From NCBI GenBank assembly GCA_020438135.1, contig JAGQVF010000049.1:4268-37143 (forward strand): 32,876 nt of DNA. Reading direction: 5' to 3'. The stretch comes from Bacteroidales bacterium (GTDB lineage Bacteria; Bacteroidota; Bacteroidia; Bacteroidales; JAADJA01). Position numbers and translations under genes: made by a program. Positions within the stretch are counted from its first letter, which is position 1. Each line of letters opens with the position of its first letter. Below are positions 8,209-15,227 of the stretch, in pieces. The notes beneath the pieces are model-generated. The model had not been told where the DNA came from and did not search any database. It saw only the letters and a list, made by a program, of their open reading frames with translations.

Positions 8209-8233
8209 GTCCTGCCTGCATCGCAGGCAGGAC
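8209..8233. repeat. REP-like GC-rich palindrome
   Basis: GTCCTGCCTGC and its exact reverse complement form an 11-bp stem around a 3-base loop ATC. The TGCCTGC/GCAGGCA type is a common REP-like palindrome. It is not followed by a T-run, so it is not a classical terminator. It stands out in a very AT-rich neighbourhood. Confidence 0.7.
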
Positions 8234-8349
8234 TTGAAAGAATTCTTATCTTCTACCCAGTATTTTTATCTCTTTTTTAAAAAGCAAGTTTTCGGATTTT
8301 TATCAGGATAATTTTTTGATTGTAACAGCAACTCCTTCTCATAAAATCA

Positions 8350-8375
8350 CAAACTGTTTGTTACTCGTTACAAAC
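8350..8375. promoter_or_regulatory. Overlapping dyads, possible operator
   Basis: CAAACTGTTTG (8350-8360) is a palindrome that overlaps a second dyad, GTTTGTTAC-TC-GTTACAAAC (8356-8375, one mismatch). It lies in the divergent gap between the kinase gene and the TrmH gene and could be a protein-binding site; nothing links it to a specific regulator. Confidence 0.3.
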
Positions 8376-8439
8376 TTTTCTTTTATTCCCTATCCTGAAT
8401 CTCTTTATTTGCAATGCAATACTATGGCAAAAAATAAAC

Positions 8440-8490
8440 ATTTCTATCCCTGAAAACCACTAAAAAAAAAAAATAGCTGAAAACCACTAG
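8440..8490. repeat. 51-bp direct repeat, copy 2
   Basis: Same orientation and same 12-A run as the copy at 6534-6584, with one mismatch in 51 bases. The two internal CTGAAAACCACTA copies (8450-8462 and 8477-8489) are perfect here. It ends 53 bases before the -7 box of the TrmH gene. The two copies are 1.9 kb apart and bracket the regulator/kinase pair. Confidence 0.9.
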
Positions 8491-8543
8491 ATATTCTTTT
8501 TTCTGTATATGTATTTTTTTCTAAATCAGGTGTTAATATTTTT

Positions 8544-8551
8544 TATTTTTG
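8544..8551 (+). promoter_or_regulatory. -7 box of TrmH gene promoter
   Basis: TATTTTTG fits the TAnnTTTG consensus. It includes the TTG at 8549 that opens the longest reading frame, so that TTG cannot be the start codon of a transcript made from this promoter. Confidence 0.65.
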
Positions 8552-8557
8552 CCAATC

Positions 8558-8564
8558 AAAGGAG
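8558..8564 (+). promoter_or_regulatory. Shine-Dalgarno deciding the TrmH start
   Basis: AAAGGAG lies 5 bases before the ATG at 8570 and supports that ATG over the upstream TTG at 8549. Confidence 0.65.
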
Positions 8565-8569
8565 TTTGC

Positions 8570-9340
8570 ATGCTTTCAAGAAATAGTATTCACGAAATAA
8601 GATCGCTCAAAGACGCAAAAAACAGAAATAAAACCAAACAATTTGTTGCGGAAGGTCCCAAAGTAATTAATGAATTGTTACTTGGTAGTTTCGAACCCAA
8701 AGGTATTTATTGTTTGGAGGATGCTTTGTTTCTATTTAAAAACAAAGTCGCAGATAAAGATGTAATAAAAATTATCTCAGAAAAAGAACTTCAAAGGATC
8801 AGTCAACTGGTAACACCTAATAAGGCACTGGCTGTATTTAACATGGCAACTCCTGTTGCCCTGACTGATTTTGAGACCAATGATCCGATATTAATGTTGG
8901 ATGATATCAGTGATCCCGGGAACCTGGGAACCATCATCAGGACGGCCGACTGGTTCGGTGTAAAACATATCATCTGTTCTGAAAAAAGTGTAGATGTGTA
9001 TAATCCCAAAGTTGTACAATCAACCATGGGGTCACTGGGCAGGGTGCAGGTACATTATTTGAATATTGCCGAATTTCTGAGTGTATTACCCAAAGCAATT
9101 CCATGCTATGGTGCCTTCCCCGATGGCGAAAGTATTTACGATACTTCATTTAAACGTGGATCAATATTGTTGATCGGAAGTGAATCACATGGAATTTCAA
9201 AGGATTTATTGCCATTTGTAACCAAAAAAATTTCAATTCCTGGTTTTTCGAAAAATGAAATAAAAGCCGAATCACTCAATGCATCAATAGCAGCTGCTAT
9301 TATTTGTGCTGAATTAAGACGACAGTTATTAATCAATTAA
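8570..9340 (+). CDS. TrmH/SpoU-family RNA 2'-O-methyltransferase
   Basis: The 256-residue protein is a SPOUT-class, S-adenosylmethionine-dependent RNA ribose methyltransferase of the TrmH/RlmB kind. The N-terminal substrate-binding domain (SLKDAKNRNKTKQFVAEG) is followed by the trefoil-knot domain with motif 1 DPGNLGTIIRTADWFG, motif 2 LLIGSESHGIS and motif 3 ESLNASIAAAI. These contain the conserved Asn/Arg and the Glu/Ser/Asn positions used for SAM binding and catalysis. The rRNA or tRNA site modified cannot be assigned. The ATG at 8570 is chosen because it has an AAAGGAG and because the earlier TTG falls inside the -7 element; the transcript leader would then be only around ten bases. Confidence 0.92.
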   Translation: MLSRNSIHEIRSLKDAKNRNKTKQFVAEGPKVINELLLGSFEPKGIYCLEDALFLFKNKVADKDVIKIISEKELQRISQLVTPNKALAVFNMATPVALTDFETNDPILMLDDISDPGNLGTIIRTADWFGVKHIICSEKSVDVYNPKVVQSTMGSLGRVQVHYLNIAEFLSVLPKAIPCYGAFPDGESIYDTSFKRGSILLIGSESHGISKDLLPFVTKKISIPGFSKNEIKAESLNASIAAAIICAELRRQLLIN

Positions 9341-9353
9341 CAAATTTTAGGTA

Positions 9354-9383
9354 TTGTGTCTCCCAACAAATGGATTATTTTTG
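9354..9383 (+). promoter_or_regulatory. Promoter of the small Cys-containing membrane protein
   Basis: TTG at 9354-9356, 19 bases, then TATTTTTG at 9376-9383 match the TTTG-N19-TAnnTTTG arrangement with one base missing in the -33 box. The ATG follows 28 bases after the -7 element. Confidence 0.65.
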
Positions 9384-9411
9384 CGTTTTCCAATTAAAGT
9401 AAAGAACAGAT

Positions 9412-9627
9412 ATGTTGCAGATTCTTCTCATAACGATAATTTTGATAGGTGTTGCTTTTGCCGGCATTGCGATCAAAATGTTCCTGCAAAAAGGCGGACA
9501 ATTCACCAAATCATGTAGTTCGGTTGATACCGGAACCGGCCAAAAGGTTGGTTGTGTATGTGATGGCGGTGACGAAAAAAAATGTGTGAACTACGAAAAG
9601 CATCATGGTGTACTGAAGGATGCCTGA
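9412..9627 (+). CDS. Small membrane-anchored Cys-containing protein (71 aa)
   Basis: A 71-residue protein with one N-terminal hydrophobic helix (about 3-24) and a short soluble tail carrying four cysteines: C35 in TKSCSS, C48 and C50 in VGCVCDGG, and C58 in KKCVNY. It has its own promoter close to the consensus, which supports its being a real gene. Short proteins of this build, annotated just as membrane or secreted protein, are common in Bacteroidota; no function is known to me. The CxC pair and the other two cysteines could bind a metal or form disulfides, which is inference. No lipobox is evident, since the cysteines are far from the hydrophobic segment. Confidence 0.75.
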   Translation: MLQILLITIILIGVAFAGIAIKMFLQKGGQFTKSCSSVDTGTGQKVGCVCDGGDEKKCVNYEKHHGVLKDA

Positions 9628-9700
9628 AGGGCACCCTGAGTACTTGTTCAAATTTCACATTTCTTATTATTTCTCTAAGCTGATCTCTTTTGATAATTCG

Positions 9701-9708
9701 TAAATTTG
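9701..9708 (+). promoter_or_regulatory. -7 box upstream of DUF5686 gene
   Basis: TAAATTTG fits TAnnTTTG and lies 19 bases before the ATG. No matching -33 box at 19 bp was seen. Confidence 0.45.
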
Positions 9709-9727
9709 AAGACTTAGTCAAAACATC

Positions 9728-12199
9728 ATGCGGATCATTGCTGTCTTCATAATTGCGATTTTTTGCTTTGAGTCAGTCATCGGGCAAAATTACTCCATCT
9801 CCGGAAGGGTGATTGATGCGGACTCAAGAAAGCCTCTTCCCTTCGTAAATATCATGATCAATTCGTCAGACCTGGGAGGCACCTCCGATATTGATGGGAA
9901 ATTTAGTTTTCGCTCGCCGGTTCCTGTTGAATTCCTTAAGTTGAGCTATGTAGGTTATGAACCCAAAAAATATGAGCCGGTAGACGGGGAAGATGAGCAT
10001 GTGATTCCGATGAAAAAAGTTGAGTATGAACTGCCTGAATTCATCGTTTATCCAACGGAGAATCCCGCCCACAGGATCATTCAACATGCCATCGACCACA
10101 TCGACAATAATGATCCGGAGAAACTTCCCTCGTTTTCATACACGGCATACGACAAAATGATCTTTACCCTCGATCCTGATTCGCTGCCATTGAGCGAGGA
10201 GATGAAATCCGATTCGGCGGATGAGTTCCGCCAATTCATCGATAACCATCACCTGTTTATGATGGAATCGGTTGCCGAAAGAAAATTCAAATCGCCTGAT
10301 AACAATGTAGAACGGGTAATTGCATCCAAAATGTCGGGTTTTAAAGATCCGATCATTGTTTTTGTAATCTCACAATGGCAGTCCACTTCCTTCTACAACA
10401 ACCGGATTGAAATAATGGGAAAGCCCTACGTAAATCCCATTAGTCGCGGAAGTACGGATAAATATTTTTTTCTTTTACAGGATACATTATTATATGGTGA
10501 ACACGATTCGGTTTTTGTAATTTCCTTTCGGCCTAAAAAAAATACCAATTTCGATGGGCTGACCGGGCATTTGTCCATCAATACCAAAAACTGGGCAATC
10601 CAAAATGTAATTGCAGAACCTTATGATCAGAAATCTGCTTTGATCTTTAGAATAGAACAAATGTACGAACTGGTGGATGGCGAACACTGGTTTCCGGTGC
10701 AGGTGAATAACCTGGCCATACTTCGTAATGTAATTGCTAATGATTCCGCGGTCAATATCGGGTTTGGCGACCTGCCCGATTCTGTTGCTCAGAATGCAGC
10801 TCAAATACCTTTTGGTATTGGGAAAAGGTATATCCGGAATATTCAAATCAATCCGGAAATTAAAAACCGGGAATTCGGCAATGCCGAAGTGGATGTGGAT
10901 CCCAACGCTAACTTTCGGGATGAGGATTTTTGGAGGGGATATCGCGTAGACAGCCTGACGCAGAAAGAACTAAATACCTATCACTATATCGATAGCCTGG
11001 GCGAAGCTGAAAATTTTGACCGCTACGCCCGGAATGTTGAAAGTCTTCTTACAGGAAGAATTCCCTGGGGGCATGTTGATCTGTTGATCGACCGGTTTCT
11101 AACGTACAATGATTTTGAGGGGTTTGCACCCGGTCTCGGGATCGCAACCAACGACCGACTGTCGGAAGTGTTCCACGCTGGAGGGTTTTTCCGTTACGGC
11201 TTTCGCGACGATCGCATTAAATACGGTCTTAATGCCGATCTGCTGTTGTATAATCCGTTCGACCTTGTAGCGGGTGTTTCTTATTTTGATGATGTAACCG
11301 AAACCAGCGGTGTGGAATTCTGGGACCGGAAGAACACCTTCATCAACGAGGATCAGTTTCGCAAGTTTCTGATCCAGCGTATGGACCTCACCAAAGGGTA
11401 TGATGGTTATCTGAATTTCCGTACATTGAAATATATGAATGTGCATCTCGGTTTTTCTGTAAAGCGGAAAGAAACCACAACCGATTACCGGTTCAGTACA
11501 AATGAAACAGATTTGAGAGTGTTACAAAATCAGTTTGATTTTACTAATGCCATTTTGGGAATTCGCTATGCTTACAAAGAAAAATTTGTAAAAAACATGC
11601 GGAAGAAAATTTCCCTGGGAACAAATTATCCGATCGTAAAACTTCAATATACAAGGGGTTTTGCAGGTTTGCTTGAGGGCGATTTCGATTACAATCGCAT
11701 CGATCTGAACATCAAAAAGTCGTTTTATACAAATTACCTCGGAAGAACCAGCTTTTCACTGATGGCGGGGTATGTAGACAGCGATATTCCCTACACCGAT
11801 CTTTTTAATGGCAACGGAAGCTGGCGAACCTTCACAATTTACGCTCCCGGATCGTTTGCCACAATGCGAATGAATGAATTTTTGTCGAGCCGTTATATAG
11901 CTTTGTATGTGGTTCATGATTTTGAGAATCTGCTTCTGAAGCGTGATGGCTTCAACCCTGAATTTGCCATTGCCACGCACATCGGCTTTGGCGATCTCGA
12001 TCATCCCGAAAGTCAGTACAACGTAAATTTCAAAACCATGGAAAAAGGATATTACGAATCGGGACTGCTGATCAACAACCTGTTAAATCTGAGAATTTAT
12101 AAGATTGGGATCGGTGCCTTTTACAGGTTTGGGCCATACAGTTTCAGCAATGCCTGGGATAACGTGGGGTTGAAATTTACCCTTAAAACAGCCTTCTGA
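9728..12199 (+). CDS. DUF5686 outer-membrane protein with carboxypeptidase-regulatory-like domain
   Basis: An 823-residue outer-membrane protein. A signal peptide (about 1-19) precedes a carboxypeptidase-D-regulatory-like beta-sandwich (about 22-105; SISGRVIDADSRKPLPFVNI), a typical N-terminal extension of Bacteroidota outer-membrane proteins. The middle region and the C-terminal half match DUF5686, with many alternating aromatic and polar strands from about residue 450 and a terminal Phe, as expected for a beta-barrel recognised by the BAM complex. There is no TonB box or plug that I can see, so it is not a usual TonB receptor. Its substrate is unknown. It is probably transcribed alone from the -7 box before it; the AI-2E permease gene has its own. 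Confidence 0.8.
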   Translation: MRIIAVFIIAIFCFESVIGQNYSISGRVIDADSRKPLPFVNIMINSSDLGGTSDIDGKFSFRSPVPVEFLKLSYVGYEPKKYEPVDGEDEHVIPMKKVEYELPEFIVYPTENPAHRIIQHAIDHIDNNDPEKLPSFSYTAYDKMIFTLDPDSLPLSEEMKSDSADEFRQFIDNHHLFMMESVAERKFKSPDNNVERVIASKMSGFKDPIIVFVISQWQSTSFYNNRIEIMGKPYVNPISRGSTDKYFFLLQDTLLYGEHDSVFVISFRPKKNTNFDGLTGHLSINTKNWAIQNVIAEPYDQKSALIFRIEQMYELVDGEHWFPVQVNNLAILRNVIANDSAVNIGFGDLPDSVAQNAAQIPFGIGKRYIRNIQINPEIKNREFGNAEVDVDPNANFRDEDFWRGYRVDSLTQKELNTYHYIDSLGEAENFDRYARNVESLLTGRIPWGHVDLLIDRFLTYNDFEGFAPGLGIATNDRLSEVFHAGGFFRYGFRDDRIKYGLNADLLLYNPFDLVAGVSYFDDVTETSGVEFWDRKNTFINEDQFRKFLIQRMDLTKGYDGYLNFRTLKYMNVHLGFSVKRKETTTDYRFSTNETDLRVLQNQFDFTNAILGIRYAYKEKFVKNMRKKISLGTNYPIVKLQYTRGFAGLLEGDFDYNRIDLNIKKSFYTNYLGRTSFSLMAGYVDSDIPYTDLFNGNGSWRTFTIYAPGSFATMRMNEFLSSRYIALYVVHDFENLLLKRDGFNPEFAIATHIGFGDLDHPESQYNVNFKTMEKGYYESGLLINNLLNLRIYKIGIGAFYRFGPYSFSNAWDNVGLKFTLKTAF

Positions 12200-12230
12200 T
12201 CATTATCTTTTCATATTTATCTCTTTTCAT

Positions 12231-12238
12231 TATTTTTG
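12231..12238 (+). promoter_or_regulatory. -7 box of AI-2E permease gene
   Basis: TATTTTTG, with TTTT (one off TTTG) 19 bases upstream at 12208-12211, precedes the ATG by 20 bases. Confidence 0.5.
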
Positions 12239-12258
12239 TTCATACCTAAACTCGCACA

Positions 12259-13353
12259 ATGAATATAAACTACAGGTTGCTTGGAGGTATCCTCGCGTTT
12301 GCATTGGGAATTTACCTGGCATGGTATTTTTCAGATATCCTGGTGTATGTGATGCTGGCCGGTGTATTGTCATTCATTGGTCATCCGCTGGTTCGGTTGT
12401 TTGATAAAATTCAGTTTGAAAAGTTCAAAATGCCGCATACAGTGAGCGCTGTCCTCACTTTAATAGTAATGGTTTTGATCTTGACCATTCTGTTTTTGAT
12501 TTTTGTGCCGGTGATCAATCGACAGGCTTATGTGATCACAAGCATCGATTTTCAGTACCTGGGCGAACAACTCGAAAAACCGCTCTACGAGTTGGAAGAT
12601 AAACTCGTGCAATACAATATGCTCGATAATCATCAAACCCTCGAAGGTATAATTGCCGGCGAACTTGAATCCATAGTTAGTATGACTTCTATCAGGAACG
12701 TGCTGGGTAATGTGGTAGGGCTTGCCGGAAGTCTTTTTATCGGGATTTTTTCAGTTATTTTTCTCACCTTTTTCTTTTTGCGGGATGACCGGCTCTTTTA
12801 CAACGGGATCATGTTGTTTGTTCCGAGGCGATTCGAAGAAAAGGCATCCAACATTATGAGCGATACCCGTAGATTGCTTTCGAGGTATTTTGTAGGACTT
12901 AGCCTTGAACTACTGAGTATGATGACATTGATCACCCTGGGCCTCACTTTTTTTAATGTTGAAAATGCACTTCTGATCGGGTTTATCGGAGGATTGCTGA
13001 ACGTAATACCTTATCTCGGCCCCATCATAGGCGCTTCCATGGGTGTGCTGATCGGTGCCACCGGAAACCTGAGCACCGAATCGTATGCCGATATCATTCC
13101 AATTTCTGTAATTATTTTAGGCACGTTTGCTATTGCCAATATGATCGATAACCTGATTCTCCAACCATTGATCTATTCTACCAGTGTGAAGGCTCATCCC
13201 ATCGAAATATTCCTGGTGATTTTGATGGCAGGCAGCCTCGCCGGAATTCCCGGAATGATCCTTGCCATTCCGGGATACACCGTACTTCGGATCGTAGCCA
13301 AACAGTTTTTCTCCCAATCTAAACTGGTCCAGAAAATAACCGAGAATATCTGA
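12259..13353 (+). CDS. AI-2E family (PerM/TqsA-like) membrane permease
   Basis: A 364-residue polytopic membrane protein of the AI-2 exporter family (UPF0118). Hallmarks are the N-terminal pair of hydrophobic helices, a periplasmic or soluble segment at about 85-155, FLTFFFLRDD near 170-180, the conserved GLLNVIPYLGPIIGA around 245-260, and the C-terminal re-entrant region NLILQPLIYSTSVKAHP with AGIPGMILAIPGYTVLRI. Characterised family members include autoinducer-2 exporters and Na+(Li+)/H+ antiporters; the substrate here cannot be assigned. Length is normal. It is followed 68 bases later by a radical SAM gene in the same direction, possibly co-transcribed. Confidence 0.9.
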   Translation: MNINYRLLGGILAFALGIYLAWYFSDILVYVMLAGVLSFIGHPLVRLFDKIQFEKFKMPHTVSAVLTLIVMVLILTILFLIFVPVINRQAYVITSIDFQYLGEQLEKPLYELEDKLVQYNMLDNHQTLEGIIAGELESIVSMTSIRNVLGNVVGLAGSLFIGIFSVIFLTFFFLRDDRLFYNGIMLFVPRRFEEKASNIMSDTRRLLSRYFVGLSLELLSMMTLITLGLTFFNVENALLIGFIGGLLNVIPYLGPIIGASMGVLIGATGNLSTESYADIIPISVIILGTFAIANMIDNLILQPLIYSTSVKAHPIEIFLVILMAGSLAGIPGMILAIPGYTVLRIVAKQFFSQSKLVQKITENI

Positions 13354-13421
13354 CTTCTGCAACCTGATTCCCTGAAATTTGTTTAACCTTGTGATCTCTT
13401 TGCAGGAAAAAGAATCGGAAA

Positions 13422-14441
13422 ATGGCGAAATTGTACGATACATACCGCATTATCAGAAATGTAACTCCCAAAAGGATTTGGAATATCGTTTTGATTCAAT
13501 TGAGTTATTTCATCACCAACCTGATGAAGAAACCTGTGCTGATGGGAAAACCTTTCAGCGTGTCGATTGAACCGACCACTTCCTGCAACCTGCGTTGCCC
13601 GGAGTGTCCTTCGGGTTTGCGAAAGTTTTCCCGTAATACAGGCATGTTAACCCTCGATCTGTATAACAAGATCATACACGATATCGGCGATTACCTGATG
13701 TACATGATCCTCTATTTTCAGGGTGAACCTTACCTAAATCCCTCTTTTTTCGACATTGTGAAAGATGCCCGTAAACGAAAAATTTATACGGCAACGTCAA
13801 CCAATGCTCATTTTCTGAATGATGAAAATGCCCGGAAAACAGTTGAATCGGGGCTTGACCGGATCATTGTTTCACTTGATGGGATTGGTCAGGAAACCTA
13901 TGCGGCATACAGGGTAGGAGGGCGTTATCAACGTGTTTTGGATGGTATTGAAAACCTTGTGAAATGGAAAAAAGAGCTGAAATCGAAAACACCGCATATC
14001 ATCCTTCAGTTCATTGTTTTCAGAACCAACGAGCATCAAATTGATGAGGTTAGAAAACTTGCCAATGAACTTCAGGTGGATGAACTGCAATTGAAAACTG
14101 CCCAGGTTTATGAATACGAAAACGGAAACGATCTGATCCCGACCAACGATAAATATTCGCGTTATCGTCAGCGAAAAGATGGTAAATGGGAGATTAAAAA
14201 CGATTTTAAAAACAAATGTTACCGAATGTCGGTTTCCTGTGTGATCACCTGGGATGGACTGGTAGTGCCCTGTTGCTTCGATAAGGATGCAACGTATCAA
14301 ATGGGCGATCTGAAAAAGTATTCTTTCGATGAAGTATGGAAAAGTGAACCCTACCAGGCTTTTCGGAAAAAACTTTTGAGCAATCGTAAATCAATCGACA
14401 TCTGCCGCAACTGCACCGAAGGGATGAAATTGGAGTCCTGA
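13422..14441 (+). CDS. Radical SAM/SPASM-domain protein
   Basis: A 339-residue iron-sulfur enzyme. The radical SAM motif CxxxCxxC is present (TTSCNLRCPECPSG; C55, C59, C62) and binds the [4Fe-4S] cluster that cleaves SAM. The barrel includes YFQGEPYLNP, which plays the role of the GGEP motif. The C-terminal SPASM-type region has a cluster of cysteines (SCVITWDGLVVPCCFD, then DICRNC), likely to bind one auxiliary cluster. SPASM proteins modify peptides or act as anaerobic sulfatase- or heme-related enzymes; here there is no nearby short precursor peptide gene, so the substrate is unknown. An N-terminal extension of about 45 residues precedes the core domain. Confidence 0.88.
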   Translation: MAKLYDTYRIIRNVTPKRIWNIVLIQLSYFITNLMKKPVLMGKPFSVSIEPTTSCNLRCPECPSGLRKFSRNTGMLTLDLYNKIIHDIGDYLMYMILYFQGEPYLNPSFFDIVKDARKRKIYTATSTNAHFLNDENARKTVESGLDRIIVSLDGIGQETYAAYRVGGRYQRVLDGIENLVKWKKELKSKTPHIILQFIVFRTNEHQIDEVRKLANELQVDELQLKTAQVYEYENGNDLIPTNDKYSRYRQRKDGKWEIKNDFKNKCYRMSVSCVITWDGLVVPCCFDKDATYQMGDLKKYSFDEVWKSEPYQAFRKKLLSNRKSIDICRNCTEGMKLES

Positions 14442-14545
14442 ATATTAACATTTTACTTCTCATAAAATCAGAAACTTAGGCCTTGAGTTTTGTTAAAATT
14501 CAAAAATTTTATTTAGAAAACTTGACTTTCGCTTTTAAAATATCA

Positions 14546-14553
14546 TATCTTTG
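14546..14553 (+). promoter_or_regulatory. -7 box of the TetR-Lol-like operon
   Basis: TATCTTTG is a consensus -7 element; a TTG at 14522-14524 lies 21 bases upstream. Its last two bases overlap the first operator-like palindrome, and the predicted transcription start falls inside that palindrome. Confidence 0.65.
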
Positions 14554-14565
14554 ACCGACCGTTCA
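14552..14565. promoter_or_regulatory. Operator-like palindrome 1 (putative TetR autoregulation)
   Basis: TGACCGACCGTTCA is an imperfect palindrome (TGAmCG-nn-CGkTCA) that overlaps the -7 box and the expected transcription start, an ideal position for repression by the TetR protein encoded just downstream. Confidence 0.55.
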
Positions 14566-14614
14566 TTCAAAAACTATTAAACTCTAAATGTCTTATTAAT
14601 TAACAGGTTTATAC

Positions 14615-14628
14615 TGACCATACATTCA
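14615..14628. promoter_or_regulatory. Operator-like site 2 upstream of TetR gene
   Basis: TGACCATACATTCA matches operator-like site 1 at 10 of 14 positions and ends 6 bases before the TetR ATG. It may be a second, weaker site for the same regulator. Confidence 0.4.
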
Positions 14629-14634
14629 ATTAAA

Positions 14635-15210
14635 ATGGCACCTAAAACGAGCGAACAGTACGGAGAGATCAGGGAACAACGCCGGCAACAGATCATGAAT
14701 ACGGCTTTGCAGTTGTTTGCGGCTAATGGATTTTCGAATACCTCCATCAGCCAGATCGCTGCGAAAGCAAAAATCTCAAAAGGCCTGATGTATAATTACT
14801 TCACAGGTAAAGACGATCTGTTGCAGGCGATATTCGAACAAGGTTTCAACGAGATGTTTGAAATGTTCGACCCCAACAAGGATGGGGTTCTTACCAAAGA
14901 AGAGTTTACCTATTTCATCGAAGAAACTTTTAAATTGATGGATGATAAACGTGATTTTTATAAGCTCTACTTTGCCCTGATGATGCAGCCTTCCGTTTGG
15001 AAAAAATTTAGATTCAGCATGAATGACATCGTTGCTCCCTTCCTCAAATTAATGGAAGATTATTACACAAAAAGAGGTGTTAAAGATCCGGGAACGGAAG
15101 CAATAATGGTAGGAGCCCTGCTCGATGGTATCGGTTTCAACTTTGTTTACAATCCTGATCTTTACCCACTTGAAAAGGTTAAAAAATTAGTGATTGAAAG
15201 ATTTGTTTAA
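14635..15210 (+). CDS. TetR/AcrR-family regulator with an internal EF-hand-like loop
   Basis: The 191-residue protein has the TetR N-terminal HTH (about 16-62: ALQLFAANGFSNTSISQIA and ISKGLMYNYFTGKDDLL). The ligand-binding half starts with helix 4, then at residues 79-90 has DPNKDGVLTKEE, which fits the canonical 12-residue EF-hand calcium loop at every ligand position (D1, N3, D5, G6, L8, E12), followed by an amphipathic helix FTYFIEETFKLM. A calcium or other metal role is possible but unproven. It is the first gene of an envelope-transport operon with only 17 bases to the LolA-like gene, and two operator-like palindromes sit in its promoter, so it probably represses its own operon. Confidence 0.88.
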   Translation: MAPKTSEQYGEIREQRRQQIMNTALQLFAANGFSNTSISQIAAKAKISKGLMYNYFTGKDDLLQAIFEQGFNEMFEMFDPNKDGVLTKEEFTYFIEETFKLMDDKRDFYKLYFALMMQPSVWKKFRFSMNDIVAPFLKLMEDYYTKRGVKDPGTEAIMVGALLDGIGFNFVYNPDLYPLEKVKKLVIERFV

Positions 15211-15227
15211 CACAATATTTACATCAT

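Larger units (their letters stand above)
8094..8543. other. AT-rich gap between kinase gene and TrmH gene
   Basis: This stretch of about 450 bases separates divergent genes and shows no credible coding frame. It contains a GC-rich REP-like hairpin (8209-8233), overlapping dyads at 8350-8375, and the second copy of the 51-bp repeat (8440-8490). Promoters for both flanking genes should lie here; only the TrmH one is recognisable. Confidence 0.6.

Noticed and set aside
8209..8233. GC-rich hairpin considered as a terminator
   Set aside because: There is no T-run after either arm, and it is over 100 bases upstream of the kinase start rather than after a gene end.
8549..8569. TTG start extending the TrmH protein by seven residues
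   Set aside because: The TTG lies inside the -7 promoter element; the ATG at 8570 has a good Shine-Dalgarno sequence.
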